Assembly: GCA_026315105.1 (NCBI GenBank)
Contig: CM048744.1
Coordinates: 654,723,676 to 654,787,675 of the forward strand
Length of the DNA stretch: 64,000 nt
Source: Locusta migratoria
Lineage: Eukaryota; Arthropoda; Insecta; Orthoptera; Acrididae
Reading direction: 5' to 3'
The position numbers and the translations under genes were made by a program. The number at the start of each line of letters is the position of its first letter. Position 1 is the stretch's first letter. Shown here in pieces: positions 1 to 12,515 of this stretch. The notes under the pieces are model-generated. The model searched no databases, was not told the origin of the DNA, and saw only the letters and a program-made list of their open reading frames with translations.

Positions 1-1617
1 GATTTTGCTTCATTTCCTACAGGATTGCTAATTTTATGTCATTTTTTGCTGGAATCTGATTCCAAGGCTGTGATAGTGTTTCGTTAGCATAGTTCTTGCA
101 CTTTATAACTTTTAAATAATTTTTTCGCCTGTTTAAATATGTTCAGTGTCTTTCGCGTTCTTATCGTAGTTGAATTGGAATATTTTTGGGGACTTGCAGT
201 GCCTATACTGTTTGTACTTTGTCGACAGAACACGTGGACAATATCAGACTAAGCCTTCAGCTTTTCCATCATTCAGTGCACATGAGTGGTTAATAATTGT
301 ATAGCTAATTTGCTAAGGTGTTTCCTAGTGTGTGTAGCGTGATAATTTTCTCCGAAAATTGTCCATTCTAACTTGTAATCTGTGTACTTGTCGGCCCACG
401 TGTGCGCCAATTAGCATGTTCCCTGTCATGGTTATTACCATTAAATAGATCTTTCTCCTCTGTGTAGAAAGAACCATTGCACGGCGTATATCGTGTTTTT
501 AATTTTCATGAAATAGAGTTATTTCACTTCTCTGAATTTTTGTGACCGAACTCTGTATTGTGATGTAGCAATCTGTAACCTTGCTTACGTAATAGATGTC
601 ATTCCTCTGATCAGAAAGAACGATATATTTTGCGATCTTATTCTCTTCGAAATTGATTTTGTTAACTTTATGAATATTTTGTGTTCCAACTTAGTAGAGT
701 GCTGTATTGACCTAACAACTTTAACCTTCTGTAGTTATCTTCTCCCTGTGCTAAACGAACACCAGAGCGACCATTTTTGGATATTATTTAATGGAATATT
801 GATATAATTTATAGTTAGAAGTTCTAGGGAAACTTTAACTTCCGTCTGTACACCGCACTTTGTGGTCTTAAACCAAGTGCCTTTGTTTCTGATAGTTTAT
901 CTTGAGCCTAATTCACTAGCTTGATACGTTATGGAAGCGAGGTACTATTTCATTGTGCACGAGTGAACCTTCAATCTGCATTCTCCACATTGCTTGGCTG
1001 TCATCTTGGTGTATTGGTGTCGGGAGCTTGGTAAGTACCTGCATGGCTTGGCTTATGAGTCTGTGTGTGAATGTGCAGCAATTCCTCCATTCCCCCTTAT
1101 GAAACGTGATCGTAATTAACCTGTACTCAACTTTGCAGATGGGCAATTGTGTAATTATGGATATTTTGAACAATTTGCAAGGTGTGTTTTTTATTGTAAT
1201 TTTAAAAATGGTCTTCCCATTGTTGTTCTTGTTTTGACAATATATTAATTTGTTAAACTATAATCCTTTTGTGCTAATTTAAATTCTCCCCTCATCATTT
1301 ATTTTGGATTAATGTGGGGTAATTTGTTCATGTATCTTGTGTCTCTGCTCCCTTCTGGAGAAGAGAATATTTGCGTTTCCATTGCCAACATTTATGATTT
1401 TTTATTTAGATCCATGACTGAAGATCATTATTTAATTGCGTGCAGTTTCCTCTAAAGATTACATTAAAGGTATAACTGTTTGCTTAACTTATAGAATCAG
1501 AGTTTTGCTTAAGGGAACTGTATACTTCCGCCGCTGTGTGAATATCGCTGTAGTTAGATTTTATGAGCAAGCAGTGAATTGTTAACTTCACAAACCCGGC
1601 TAGTTAACAGACAAAAG
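1..1617. other. AT-rich non-coding stretch
   Basis: I see no convincing gene or known repeat here. The sequence is AT-rich, the longest open frame (about 85 codons) has no recognisable motif, and stops are frequent in all frames. It could be flanking intergenic DNA or a decayed part of the retroelement whose pol fragment starts at about 1618. Confidence 0.5.
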
Positions 1618-3334
1618 AACAGCGGCCAAGTTTCACGTTGTCAAAGAGAGAAAAATCCTGGGGGACCCAGTCAATGGAGATGGTGTCTGTCCTGATCCAG
1701 ATAAAGTAAGGGCAGTTACAAAATTTCCAACTCCTCAGCACATTCGTGATGTGAGAAGTTTTCTCGAGCTGTGCTCATATTACCAATGTTTCATAAACGA
1801 ATTTTGTAACAAGGCATGTCCATTGCAAGAACTTCTGCAGTGACGCCAAGTTTTACTGGAATGAGAAATGTTTCATAAACGAATTTTGTAACAAGGCATG
1901 TCCATTGCAAGAACTTCTGCAGTGACGCCAAGTTTTACTGGAATGAGACAAAAGAAAGAGCGTTCCAGGAACTTAAGGAGGCTCTAACTTCGGCACCAGT
2001 TCTAGCCTTGTATGACAAGAATGCAGAAACTGAACATTACACAGATGCCCGTGTTTATGGGATTGGTGCAGTGCTTGTACAAGTTCAGGAAAGTGCTGAA
2101 ACAGTGATAGTCTATGCATCAAGAGTACCCTCAAAGTCCGAGATAAACTGCTCTACAACTGAGAAAGAATGTCTCGGAGTTATCTGGGCTATCAACAAGT
2201 TCTGGCTGTTTTTATTTGGGAAACCATTCACCGTCATGACAGAACACCATTCTTTGTGTTGGCTGACTAGCTTGAAGGATCCATCAGGTCGACTAGCAAG
2301 ATGGGCACTAAGACTCAAAGAGTACGAAGTCACAGTGATGTTCAAGAACGGGCGCAAATACAAGGATGCCGACTGCCTTTCGAGGAATCCATTAATGGAA
2401 CACAACAGCATGAATGAAGTTTCAGCCCTCACTGAATTAGGTGATGTTGCAGCTGAAAAGAGAGAAGATCCAGCACTATTAAAAACTATAGAGGCCTTGG
2501 AGAAAGGAGAACCAACTGGTTGTTCCAGCTCGTCTCCAGCCAGCTATTTTCAAGTATTTCCACAATGCTCCAATATCTGGTCATCTGGGATTTGTGAAGA
2601 CCCTAGACAGAATTGGACACAGGTATTACTGGAAAGGTCTCTACCGATCTGTCAGTCACTGTAAAGAGTGCCAGCGGATGGAAGCATGTGCCGCAATTAC
2701 CTCCAGGGCATCTCGTACTGATTCCGCCGTCAGCAGCTCCATTCCACCGAGTTGGGATCGATCTTTTAGGGAGGTTCCTGAAGTCGACAACCGGTAACCA
2801 ATGGATAATAGTCTGCACTGACCACCTCATACGCTACACTGTCACCAAACCTGTGCCGACTTCTGAAGCTCCAGAGATCGCAAAATTCCTTGTAGAAGAC
2901 ATTATTTTGAAGCATGGAGCACCACGTGTCATGATATCTGACCGTGGAAAAGTATTCCAGTCAAAACTAGTATCAGAGGTAATGTCACTGTGCGACATTG
3001 TCCACAGAATGACAACTGCATACCATCCTCAGAAAAATAGTCTTATGGAACATATTAACAAGATGTAGCCGATATATTGTCGATGTACGTCGATGTTGAG
3101 CAGAACGATTGGGATACAATTCTGCCAGTCATGGCATTTGCTTACAATACTGCAAGGCAAGACACCACAGGCTTCAGGCCATTTTTCCTGCTCCATGACC
3201 GGAAAGCTGAGACAACAATGGATACGCTGTTCCACCCGGACGACACTCAGGATGACTATGTTAAACAGCTCATCACCAGGCTCGAAGAAGCAAGACAGCT
3301 GGCTCGCATACGGACACTGGACGCCCAGACGCCC
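1618..3334 (+). pseudogene. Ty3/gypsy pol fragment (RT end, RNase H, integrase)
   Basis: This is a broken polyprotein from a Ty3/gypsy retrotransposon. It begins inside the reverse transcriptase connection region (PDPDKVRAV, then FPTPQHIRDVRSFLELCSYY). RNase H follows at 2008-2400 (YTDARVYGIGAVLVQ, STTEKECLGVIWAI, WLTSLKDPSGRLARWALRL, DADCLSRNP). In the third acidic motif TDHHSL has become TEHHSL. An integrase zinc-finger remnant lies near 2590-2670 (HCKECQR) and the integrase core at 2740-3068 (GIDLLG, ISDRGKVFQ, YHPQKNSLMEH), so the D, D and E positions can still be seen. The tail at 3077-3334 is in another frame (LPVMAFAYNTA). Protease, the RT palm and Gag are absent. At least three frame breaks and an 82-bp internal duplication make it non-functional. 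It ends abruptly where the LTR at 3335 begins. Confidence 0.9.
1786..1948 (+). repeat. 82-bp tandem duplication inside gypsy RT
   Basis: Two nearly perfect adjacent copies start with ATGTTTCATAAACGA at 1786 and 1868. The unit of 82 bp is not a multiple of three. Both copies carry an in-frame TGA where the family reads through, so the duplication damaged a coding region that was probably already decayed. Confidence 0.9.
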
Positions 3335-4121
3335 AGACAACAAATTGTTCATTAACACAGCAATTTGGTTTAATTATGGCCCTGATATTGATGTATATAC
3401 TATTAAATAAGAAACAGTGCATTAAACTGATTATGTGCGCAACGGATATTTTAAACACAAAACAACTGTGACAAGTCACCATTTGAAACAGACACTGACT
3501 ATACTCAAAAATTTTGACTGCGAGAAAGATATTAAAAAAAATCACAAACCACTTTCTTAATGCTTGACTGTGAGAATTTTATGCAGATCAGTTTCTGATT
3601 ACTGAAATTTAGTATCATAGTCAATTAACTATCATTTACCATGGCCCCAACAACGAAATCTGTTCAACAATATTATCAAAATCAATACTGCACTTCAAAT
3701 CCACCAATAAACAATTATCAAATGAAGGAAGTAGGTTAATTTTCTAACTACGTAAATGAAACAGGAAAGAAAGGTCAGCTTTGTTACTTATTATTAATAA
3801 TCAGCATTACATTACCTACATAATACAACTTCTGACTTGCTCGCAAAGCAGCCTCTGCTCTACATCGGAGCCATACACACAACTCAACCGCTCTCTAAGC
3901 GAGCTGAACCACAAGTGCTACTCTCTCTCAGTGCGAGCTACAATGCTATGCAATACATGATCTTTGCCAAAGATGAAACTTCACAGAGTTAAGTACACAT
4001 ATCGATACATACAGTAGAAGCGATATTATACATTTTCTTGCAAGCAAGTTACTCGATACAAAACAGGAGGCACAATATTAGACATTTTCTTACAAAAATA
4101 ATTTTTTATGGACATGTTTCA
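3335..4121 (-). repeat. 3' LTR of the minus-strand retrotransposon
   Basis: It matches 9497-10284 over its whole length with about 99% identity. Its outer (left) edge, AGACAACAAATTG, abuts the gypsy pol fragment, and its inner (right) edge, GTTTCA, is followed by the C-rich complement of the polypurine tract. Confidence 0.9.
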
Positions 4122-4137
4122 TCACCCCCCTCCCACC
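4122..4137 (-). other. Candidate polypurine tract
   Basis: On the minus strand this reads GGTGGGAGGGGGGTGA, directly before the TGAAAC start of the 3' LTR. Its position and composition fit the primer for plus-strand DNA synthesis in LTR elements. Confidence 0.7.
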
Positions 4138-7100
4138 TATTAAAATTTTGTAGGGTGGGTGATGCCAATGGCATTGCCTAGCCAGCAAAATTACTGAATT
4201 TTAAGTCCAAAAATCCATTAATGACATCCAAAATATAACATGAAAAATATGAAAACCTGATAAACATTTTTATACAAGATATTCAAGATCAAAACAACAG
4301 ATGGAGTTCATAGAAAATTTAAAAAAAAATGTGACAGTCATAAATACATGCAATTTTACAGAACAGTACCATCAAAAGTCATGCATGGAGTGGTACAGGA
4401 TGTGACAGGCATAAGCAAATGTCAAAATTTACAGAACATCAGCAATAAATGGAATATATGACAAATATACATAATGGTAAACATAAGTATATATAGAATT
4501 TCAGAGAACATAGTTTGACAAATGATATAGTGGAGAAAATGAGATAGCTAGAAGTAATACACAAATGGTAAACATATACAATAATAAACATGAACATATA
4601 CAAAGTTGTACAAAAGATAGTTTAACTAATGTCATCATTGTCTTTTTTTTTTTAACATAAAATGAACATTCATATCTTGTGCTCAATGTAGTCTATGTAA
4701 ATTTTTAGTGCACTTAGTATAAGATAATGTGGCAGTTTTGTATTCTGTGATGCATTTAAGATGCCATACTTTCATGGATGCTAGAACATACATATAAAAT
4801 TTTTTTGACTATATAGGTTTCTGATCATGTACAAAATAATGTCACTGCTTCGGCACAATAGGATTTCAATATAACGTTTGTCAATTGAATAGGCGCAATA
4901 ACATTTCAGTCTAAAGGGTATTGACTCATTATAGTTCTGAAAGCATATGCATCTATCAAGAGCACAATTTTATTTTGGTCACTGAATGTAAAAGAACCAT
5001 GAAATATACCTAAACACTGGTAATGAACCTGTGGACAACATTTGCAATGGGAGGCACTGAATAGTATAAGCACACGATTAGCACATTAGCTCCTAACATT
5101 CATTTTAGGTCTGCACACGAACACAAAACACTGTAAGATTACACCACACTGTAGGCAAGCTCGCTGGTTGCATTGAAGTTGAAGTCATGGGGAAAAGGTT
5201 CTGATGTATTCCTCCATGCAATTCGACAACCAAGTGTGCTCCAACCAACGGAGCTATTAGCAGACTGCATCAGCATAGCCAAATTTAGAGCAAAATGTTG
5301 GTGGTTGGCCAAGGCTGCAATGGACAGTACTATGTGGCCAAACATCATCCAACAAACATCTTCATTAAAAGGCCCAAAATCAGTGGTGTATAATAGCACG
5401 TCCATTGTTCTGTGTGCATTATGGAATCTCGTGTGCGAAATCGCCAGTTCCCATGCGTGTCCAAAGTACATGAAATAAAGCATTTTACACACAAATTAGT
5501 AACATAGTCATATTTCAGTTTACACTGAAAGAAAAGTCGTTGATTAGTAAATATCTACAGAGAAGCTTTGCCCCAAATTTAAGTGGTACAGATGGGGTCA
5601 TGGCATTAAACCATATTTTTACATTACAAGTAGGGTCTTGAAGATGGATACATTTGAATACTAATGAGTAATTTAATTCTTACACTAGAGTATCTACAAA
5701 ATTAGTGTCATTTCATATAGGCATAAGGCTTTACATACTATGTACATATTACTTTACAAACACATAATCGTATGAAATACATTCAGGGTGCTTGTCATCA
5801 ATTTGGCATTAGGTCATGTAAAGTAAATTTGTTGTCATAATTAGAGCGATTAAAGTGAAGCCACTTGAAATAACTTAACATTCCAATTACCACTAGTTTA
5901 CATCTCTTTAAATTGACATACATCACTATGGTGGGGATTGCATTACCACCAAATTATAACAATTAAATTACATATGTTGCCATGGCCAGGCTTTTAATTT
6001 AGTTGCACATTTCATTGCTTTAAGGTATAACACATCAGGAAAAATTCATGAGAATATCAAAAGAGGTTCAAGTCATCAGGTCATGTCTGTGTCTGCCTGA
6101 GTCAACAGTAGGGTCAAACAAAACAATTAAGGCAAATTTTGGCACAGTAATCGATGTACATCACAGTAAATCATCCGATAACATAAACACAGACATAACT
6201 ATTTGTTAGGCATAGCTGCAGATTTTCATCAACAAGATTATCAATAAAATTTTGAAGATAGCAATAAGCAAAAGCAAAGTATCTGTGTGCATTAACTAGA
6301 CTTAACTAGGCGTAATATATGGCAAAACTGCAAGTTTGCAAGAGAGATGGCTGTGTGCAACGTATAAGCATAACCATACATTGTCATTGAGCTTCATTAT
6401 AAAATTAATTAGCATAGTGGTAGGGCTTAGGTATATAATTAGTGAGCATAGCGGTAAGCTTTGATTACAAGAGCAATAAGCATAGCTGCAAGCATAATTA
6501 GAAATATTCATTACACATAATTACAAATAATTACAGAGCATGAGAAGGATATGATTCTCACCAATCACACATGCCATTGAAGGCACAATGCATCAACATA
6601 CAAAATGGTGCATGTAAGCACAAAGAGAAAACACAAAAGGGCAGTGCGAGTAAGCACATAAGAAAAGAACAGAGCATAGCATCATTAGCAACAGAGCGAT
6701 TCTCCCCATAATTACTTCATAATCATTGTATACTCTCGTCCACATAATTACATTTATCAAACATCTTTGACTGTTACCAATACCTTCCTTACCATCATTT
6801 ATCCATAAACAATAATGCATTTTAAAGACCACCATGACATATTGTGTATTGCCTTACTCATCATCCTCCAGAATGTCCTTTTTCTTTTTTACTGCTTAAT
6901 TGGCTTACAAAATACTTATGTCAACTCAAAATCTTCTTCACTCGCTCAGAAGTTCATAAGTTATGCAATTATTAATACAGAAGAGAAATCTGATATTTTC
7001 TGAAACATAGGAACTTAATTAGATTACTCAATCAAAAATTTCCATTAATTTTATTTGTCTTGCACAGCCACAGAGTTTGTCATATGCAAATTGCAAGATA

Positions 7101-7298
7101 ATCATAGTTTCGTATGACAATATCCCAGCGTAGCACAGAGCATAAGTATTCAGAGTTAGAGAAAAGTAACAGTGAGAAAAAGAGGTAGATAGAGCGCACT
7201 AAGGAAAAGCGGAAGAATAGTGACACTCAGCTCGAGAACGAGGCACCAATCGCCACTTGGTGTGTCCAAAACAGATTAATGGACTCTCTGCCCCAATT
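4138..7298 (-). other. Non-coding interior of LTR element
   Basis: This AT-rich stretch lies between the integrase remnant and the 3' LTR. It has no recognisable env or other gene. The longest frame is 117 codons at 5139-5492 on the minus strand; it has three N-glycosylation-type triplets near its end (NSS, NTS, NAT) but no signal peptide or family motif that I can recognise. It may be decayed env or plain non-coding filler. Confidence 0.6.
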
Positions 7299-8970
7299 TT
7301 ATGCCTTGAAAATTTTAATATTGGAAATGTGGTGTATGCCTTTCGACTTGTGCGTCTTTAAAGTTTCTACCTCAACGACGTTGTCGTGGATGATACGTTT
7401 GATTCGATACGGACCATTGTAAAGTAAGAAGAATTTGTGAATCATAGATCTTCCCTTGTGGGATAAGTGGTGGGATCTAATTAATACCTTTTGTCCTACA
7501 TAGAGTTATTTGGCATAACAATTACGTTGAGAGCGTTTCCTTTTTTCAGCTGCTTTCTTAATGTTTTTAAGCGCCAATTCAACGATCTCATGATGACATA
7601 GTCTTCTGTGTTTAGGAAAAGGTATCAATTCCTTGATACGATCGGGAGGTTGCTTGTTTTTCAGAACCAGAATTGGTGAAAGACCTGTAGAATCATTGGG
7701 AAGTTCATTTATAATATTTTGAAATGACAGAAGATATCTATCCCATGAGTTATATCGTCGGTAGCAATACAGCCTACATAGTTTTCCAAGCTCTTTCATC
7801 ACTCGTTCACAAGGGTTAGAGGCAGCATGATAAAGTGATATGAACACAGGTTTGATGTTTCTGCGCCTTCCATTGTTGTTACTATGAGGTACACTTCGTT
7901 CACGTACCAAGCGACCTACTTGAGTCGAATCATCATTGTCATTTTCATTCAAATTTTCTTCTACGTCTTCGTATGGATTTCCACAAGTGTGGTCAAATTT
8001 CCTCTCTATTCGCGCCACGCGATCATCTAATTTCCTGACCTCAGCCTTGTATTGCTGAATAATGGTCATTTGACCTTGTTTGAAGCGGTCAAGGGCGAGA
8101 TATTCATTAGTTTCATTAAACAGGGTAGTATGCGTTACATCAGAACTTTTGTCAGTGTTATCACTGATTTGGGTCATCTTAACAGTGAGATCCTCAACCT
8201 GTTTATTAATTTTGTTCATCTGTTCCGTCGTGACTGACTGGAAATTCTGCAACTTTTCATCAAATAGATTACTCTGCTGCTTCAATTGAGCGAGTTCAGT
8301 AGTTTCCATATTTTCGACTAGTGACACAAAGCTTTCCATATTTTCCACTCGTGACACAAGGCTTTCCATAACTGGATTAATCTCGTCGCGAATATCTTGT
8401 CTTATTTGCTGAGATTCACGTTTGAAAGTATTGAGCAGTTGTTCCCTGAACCGATTGTGGTTCTCATTTATTTTATTAAAACTACTTTGAATACTCACAA
8501 ACCTCGAATCACATGTCTGTTCTATTTTCTCAAGTTTTTCACCTTGTTTCTCAAGTTTTTCATTTAATCTCTGAGATTGTTTCTCAAGTTTTTCACCTAG
8601 TTTCTGAGACTGTGCCTCATTTAACTTAGAGAGCTGTGACAATAAAATTTGCATGAAATCATTTGTTAATACATTTTCCATAGCTGTCGCACAAGTATTT
8701 TTTGCAGCAGAGCTAGGCGGAACCAATGCATTATTTTCCCCAACCACGTTACAAGAATCGGAATTCTGTATTGTCGAATCCTGTACTTTATCATTATCCA
8801 TATTGTCTATTCCTGAACTAATCTGTTCAGCGTTTTCGGACACGGTATTTACTGTCGTATTTGTATCAAAACAGTGAGAAGGCTCTTGTAAAAATTCTTC
8901 TTCTCTCCTTCAAGGTCTCATTTTCGGAAGCAGTTTTAGCATCAGCGCGGGCTCTCCTATTCTTCGACAT
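7299..8970 (-). pseudogene. Gag-like/integrase chimera of LTR element
   Basis: The main open block is 7509-8843. An upstream ATG at 8968-8970 opens a short basic leader (MSKNRRARADA) in a frame offset by one base, so a single frameshift near 8900 separates it from the block. The block itself begins at a GTG codon and has no ATG at its front. Counting from that GTG, residues about 75-280 are a long heptad-rich coiled coil with repeated EKLEKQ units, as in Gag-type structural proteins. From residue 331 (about 7853) the sequence becomes integrase: FISLYHAASNPCERVMKELG carries the final catalytic-type Glu at residue 346, followed by the TGLSP segment. A TAA at 7506-7508 interrupts the integrase tail. 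The same frame continues to 7299 and contains a GPYRI module (about 7400-7420). Everything between Gag and the end of the integrase core is deleted. Confidence 0.8.
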
Positions 8971-9496
8971 TGTTAACAGAATTTTGCAGTAAAGTGACCA
9001 GTAATATTTATTTTCACCTACTGCAAATTTTTGAAAATTACACACGGTAATTATGAGAGAACAATAGGCTGAGTCGGGCTAGTGCAACATACAGTCACAA
9101 TCGAGATTACGCGAACCGTTAATTATCACACGAGTTCTGCGGTACTAGAACTTTCGACACAACAAACATCAGACAATGTAAATGAGACTTTTTCAGTAGT
9201 AATGCAATTATTTGTATATTCAGTTAATCTACTATTAACAATGCTACACACTATCAAGAATGGTAAATAACAAACTACAGAAACAATTACTATGCTACTG
9301 TTGCTATAACAGAGGATGGTGCTACAAAAATTAAATTAAGAGCCAAAAGGTTAGTTAGTTAGTGGAAAAGGCAAACTAACTTAAACAAGGCTACGTATCT
9401 AACTACGTCACGATCCTGTTTGTGAACTATCCTGGCAGAAAGGGCGCCAGATAAAAGCTGTGTGTGTGTTGTGGATGTTGAACCTATTGTTAAATC
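8971..9496 (-). other. 5' leader of LTR element with candidate PBS
   Basis: This is the region between the 5' LTR and the coding block, with no open frame of note. On the minus strand TGGCGCC occurs at 9443-9449 and resembles the start of a primer-binding site. It sits about 48 bases inside the LTR edge, further than usual, so the assignment is tentative. Confidence 0.4.
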
Positions 9497-10284
9497 AGAC
9501 AACAAATTGTTCATTAACACAGCAATTTGGTTTAATTATGGCCCTGATATTGATGTATATACTATTAAATAAGAAACAGTGCATTAAACTGATTATATGC
9601 GCAACGGATATTTTAAACACAAAACAACTGTGACAAGTCACCATTTGAAACAGACACTGACTATACCCAAAAATTTTGACTGCGAGAAAGATATTAAAAA
9701 AAAATCACAAACCACTTTCTTAATGCTTGACTGTGAGAATTTTATGCAGATCAGTTTCTGATTACTGAAATTTAGTATCATAGTCAATTAACTATCATTT
9801 ACCATGGCCCCAACAACGAAATCTGTTCAACAATATTATCAAAATCAATACTGCACTTCAAATCCACCAATAAACAATTATCAAATGAAGGAAGTAGGTT
9901 AATTTTCTAACTACGTAAATGAAACAGGAAAGAAAGGTCAACTTTGTTACTTATTATTAATAATCAGCATTACATTACCTACATAATACAACTTCTGACT
10001 TGCTGGCAAAGCAGCCTCTGCTCTACATCGGAGCCATACACACAACTCAATCGCTCTCTAAGCGAGCTGAACCACAAGTGCTACTCTCTCTCAGTGCGAG
10101 CTACAATGCTATGCAATACATGATCTTTGCCAAAGATGAAACTTCACAGAGTTAAGTACACATATCGATACATACAGTAGAAGCGATATTATACATTTTC
10201 TTGCAAGCAAGTTACTCGATACAAAACAGGAGGCACAATATTAGACATTTTCTTACAAAAATAATTTTTTATGGACACGTTTCA
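9497..10284 (-). repeat. 5' LTR of the minus-strand retrotransposon
   Basis: This is a full-length match to 3335-4121. Differences are few, for example an extra A in the poly-A run near 9710 and a C/T change in the terminal GGACACG/GGACATG. The boundary with the neighbouring sequence at 10285 (ACCTCATAC) is sharp. Confidence 0.9.
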
Positions 10285-10640
10285 ACCTCATACACCGACT
10301 GCCGGCGTGCCGCAGGGGATAGCGTCATGGACTACGGTGCTGAAGGTCACCGGTTCAATCCCGCCCACTGGCAAAAATTTATTTCTTTGTTATTAACAAT
10401 TCCAGAATGTTCTACATCTTTCTTATGTTCACTTGTAATTTCTAATTGTTTCTTATGTTAACTGTTCTTCTAATTTCTGGTACATTCTCTCTGTGTATAA
10501 GTAGCAGAGCACTCTGCCCGAGAGGCAGTCAGTGCTGCGTGTATGTTAAGTTCGTAATAAACATTCTTTCAGTATAAGTGCTGTGTTCTGTTGCCTTCGA
10601 AGTCAAGCCTGCATACATTTCAACGCGACAATATCTCTGA
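10285..10640 (+). other. tRNA-like unit with LTR-like tail
   Basis: At 10300-10375 a sequence resembles a tRNA. GCCGGCG near its start can pair with CACTGGC near its end, and GGTTCAATCCC looks like a pol III B box. Further right are TGTGTATAAGTAG, reminiscent of a TATA box, and GTAATAAACATTC, a polyadenylation-type signal. It could be a tRNA-derived SINE, or the 3' LTR of the older gypsy element whose pol ends at 3334. The evidence does not decide. Confidence 0.35.
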
Positions 10641-10753
10641 CACCCACTGCCACTTTCTTTCATGGAGACACTTGGGGGGTAGGGAAGTCAAATTTTGTCC
10701 CATATTCCTTAGTTCTGCCACTACAGTGTGTTGTATACTATAGTGTAAGCAAA

Positions 10754-11760
10754 ATGCCAAATATAAAGAGAATGAAGACCTTGCTGTCATTTCGGTATCT
10801 TCATGTGAAGGAAATGCTACCCAAGGAAGTTATGGAGGACAAGCCGAATAAGCTGAATGACAGTGCTCTGTCTTGTGCAACTGTGAAGAACTGGGTGGAT
10901 GAATGCAAACATGGGAGGACGATTGTGGAAGATGAGCTGAGTAATTGGTTGTCATTGTTGCTACTGATGGAAACAGTGATGGCAATTCGATACAATTATG
11001 CAAGATCATCAAACTATGTTGCAGCACATTGTAACCACATTATGGCATGCTCATGACATGTTGTGGGTATTTTGGAAATGTGAAAAGTTCATTTCAGTGG
11101 GTCCTGGAAGACTTTAATGCAGATCATAGATGGAAGCATATGCAATGTTGTGAGGAAATTGTCCACCAATTTGAAACAGATGAAAACAACTGTCTTGCAT
11201 GTGGCAATGGACGTAAGGTGGGTTCACCACTTTGATCCTGAGACAAAACAACAGTCACATCAAATGAAACAGCCTTAATATCTTACCCCATAAAAATCTG
11301 GTTTCAAAAATCAGCCAACAAGGTGAGGATCCCAGTTTCCTGGGATGCAGAAGGGGTAATAATGGCAGATTACTTGAAAAGGGCCTAATTGTCAAAGGAT
11401 CATGCAACTGCTCTCATATGCACAGTAAAAAGAAATAAAGGAGAGAGAAAGTGTGGAAAATTGGTGTGATGAGTCCTTTTACACAAGGCACTGGTGCACA
11501 AGCTCTTGCATCACTAGAATTTGAGAGACTGCCGTTTCAAATTTAGTCATCAGCAGTATTCTCCAGGTTTGGCTCACTTTTCTCCCAAACCTAAGCAAAT
11601 ACATAGAAGAATGGATATTTGACAATGATGTTGCACTAATTTTTATGAATGCTTGCACTCTATAGCAGAGGTCTTTTATTTGAATGGTTTGTGAAAGTGA
11701 TCCAAGCATGCTTGGAAGTGTATTGCTGTGCGCAGGTATTGTACTGAAAAATTCATTGGT
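10754..11760 (+). pseudogene. Mariner transposase relic
   Basis: A mariner-type transposase decayed by stops and frameshifts. The N-terminal DNA-binding part is visible at 10754-10940 (ATVKNWVDECKHGRT, then VEDEL). The catalytic half includes VAMDVRWVHHFDPETKQQS at about 11201-11245: the first catalytic Asp (codon 11210-11212) survives, but the following Glu typical of the MDET motif is Val. Further pieces follow in other frames up to about 11760, including the region of the second catalytic motif (11480-11560). It starts at the ATG at 10754. I cannot define terminal inverted repeats with confidence. It is a non-functional DNA transposon copy. Confidence 0.8.
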
Positions 11761-12300
11761 ATTAAGAACTTCGTCTTTGTTAGGCCAGAAACTTTTGACA
11801 CCCTCTCTTCTTCCAAGGAAATCATCTCTGTCCTCCTTTACATTTGATGTAACAGAAAATAAGCATATTCAAAATTTACATTTAATGCTTCAAATAACAA
11901 AAATTGTACATAACATGAAATGTTGAATATAATTCAAAACATTAAATTTGATTTTGCAAGAATGATGAAAGAAAGATCACCATTTATAATAAGAGGAAGA
12001 AAAACCTACTTACATGTCAAAACCATCATAGAATGTATCAACTACCTAATAATTATACCATTACACAACATAACAGCAATGGCAGTATTTTGCTTTTAAT
12101 GTATATACTAGTGTTATCATCTGTCATTACAGGGAGGAGAGATGCATCAAACCAGTCTCCAGACTGAAGACCATAACAGCAATAAATATTACGCCATACT
12201 GATGATGAGTCTTTGAAGAATTTATCATTGAATTTATTAGAACATCTTATTGCTGCATTACAGTTTGATACATAATAATAAGGCACATCTTCTTGTGATA
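11761..12300. other. AT-rich DNA with a solo LINE tail
   Basis: Mostly AT-rich with no gene. At 12131-12187 the sequence GCATCAAACCAGTCTCCAGA and the following GACTGAAGACCATAACA match, in reverse orientation, the 3' end of the minus-strand LINE copies at 16926 and 25756. This is a short stand-alone 3' fragment of that LINE on the + strand. Confidence 0.6.
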
Positions 12301-12515
12301 CATTGTCAGTGCACTGTGCCGACTCCTCGCCGACCAGCCCAGCCTCGCCTGGACGTCCCCACCTCGCTTGTGACTACCACTACCTCCCCCTCCCAGGCCC
12401 CTTGCCACAATCACCTGCAGCACCTCCTCCCTCCCCAAGCCCACATCCGTCCCTTCGTCCTCCTATCTGCCACCTCCTCCACCATCCCAAGCACCATCGT
12501 TCACCAACTCTCCCC
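12301..12515. other. C-rich sequence split by LINE insertion
   Basis: Strongly C-rich, CT-biased DNA that resembles 13936-14150 on the other side of the LINE. The two parts may be one sequence split by the LINE. A 9-bp repeat ACTCTCCCC (12507-12515 and 13936-13944) is a candidate target duplication. Open frames here are proline-rich only because of composition. Confidence 0.45.

Larger units (their letters stand above)
3335..10284 (-). mobile_element. Young non-autonomous LTR retrotransposon
   Basis: Two direct repeats of about 787 bp (3335-4121 and 9497-10284) bound a 5.4-kb interior. Read on the minus strand, each LTR starts TGAAAC, and a purine-rich run at 4122-4137 sits exactly where a polypurine tract should precede the 3' LTR. 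I count six substitutions and one indel between the LTRs, so insertion was recent. The interior holds a single coding block (7299-8970) joining a Gag-like coiled-coil region to an integrase C-terminus. Protease, RT, RNase H and most of the integrase are missing. About 3.2 kb between that block and the 3' LTR has no recognisable gene. Flanks at 3334 and 10285 show no obvious target duplication. The element is probably mobilised in trans by a full-length Ty3/gypsy relative. Confidence 0.85.

Noticed and set aside
7506..8843. A complete host gene on the minus strand
   Set aside because: The frame lies between matching LTRs, starts at GTG, lacks an ATG at its front and ends in integrase sequence, so it belongs to the retrotransposon.
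3335..10284. Target-site duplication for the LTR element
   Set aside because: The bases flanking 3335 and 10284 do not match, so I do not claim one.
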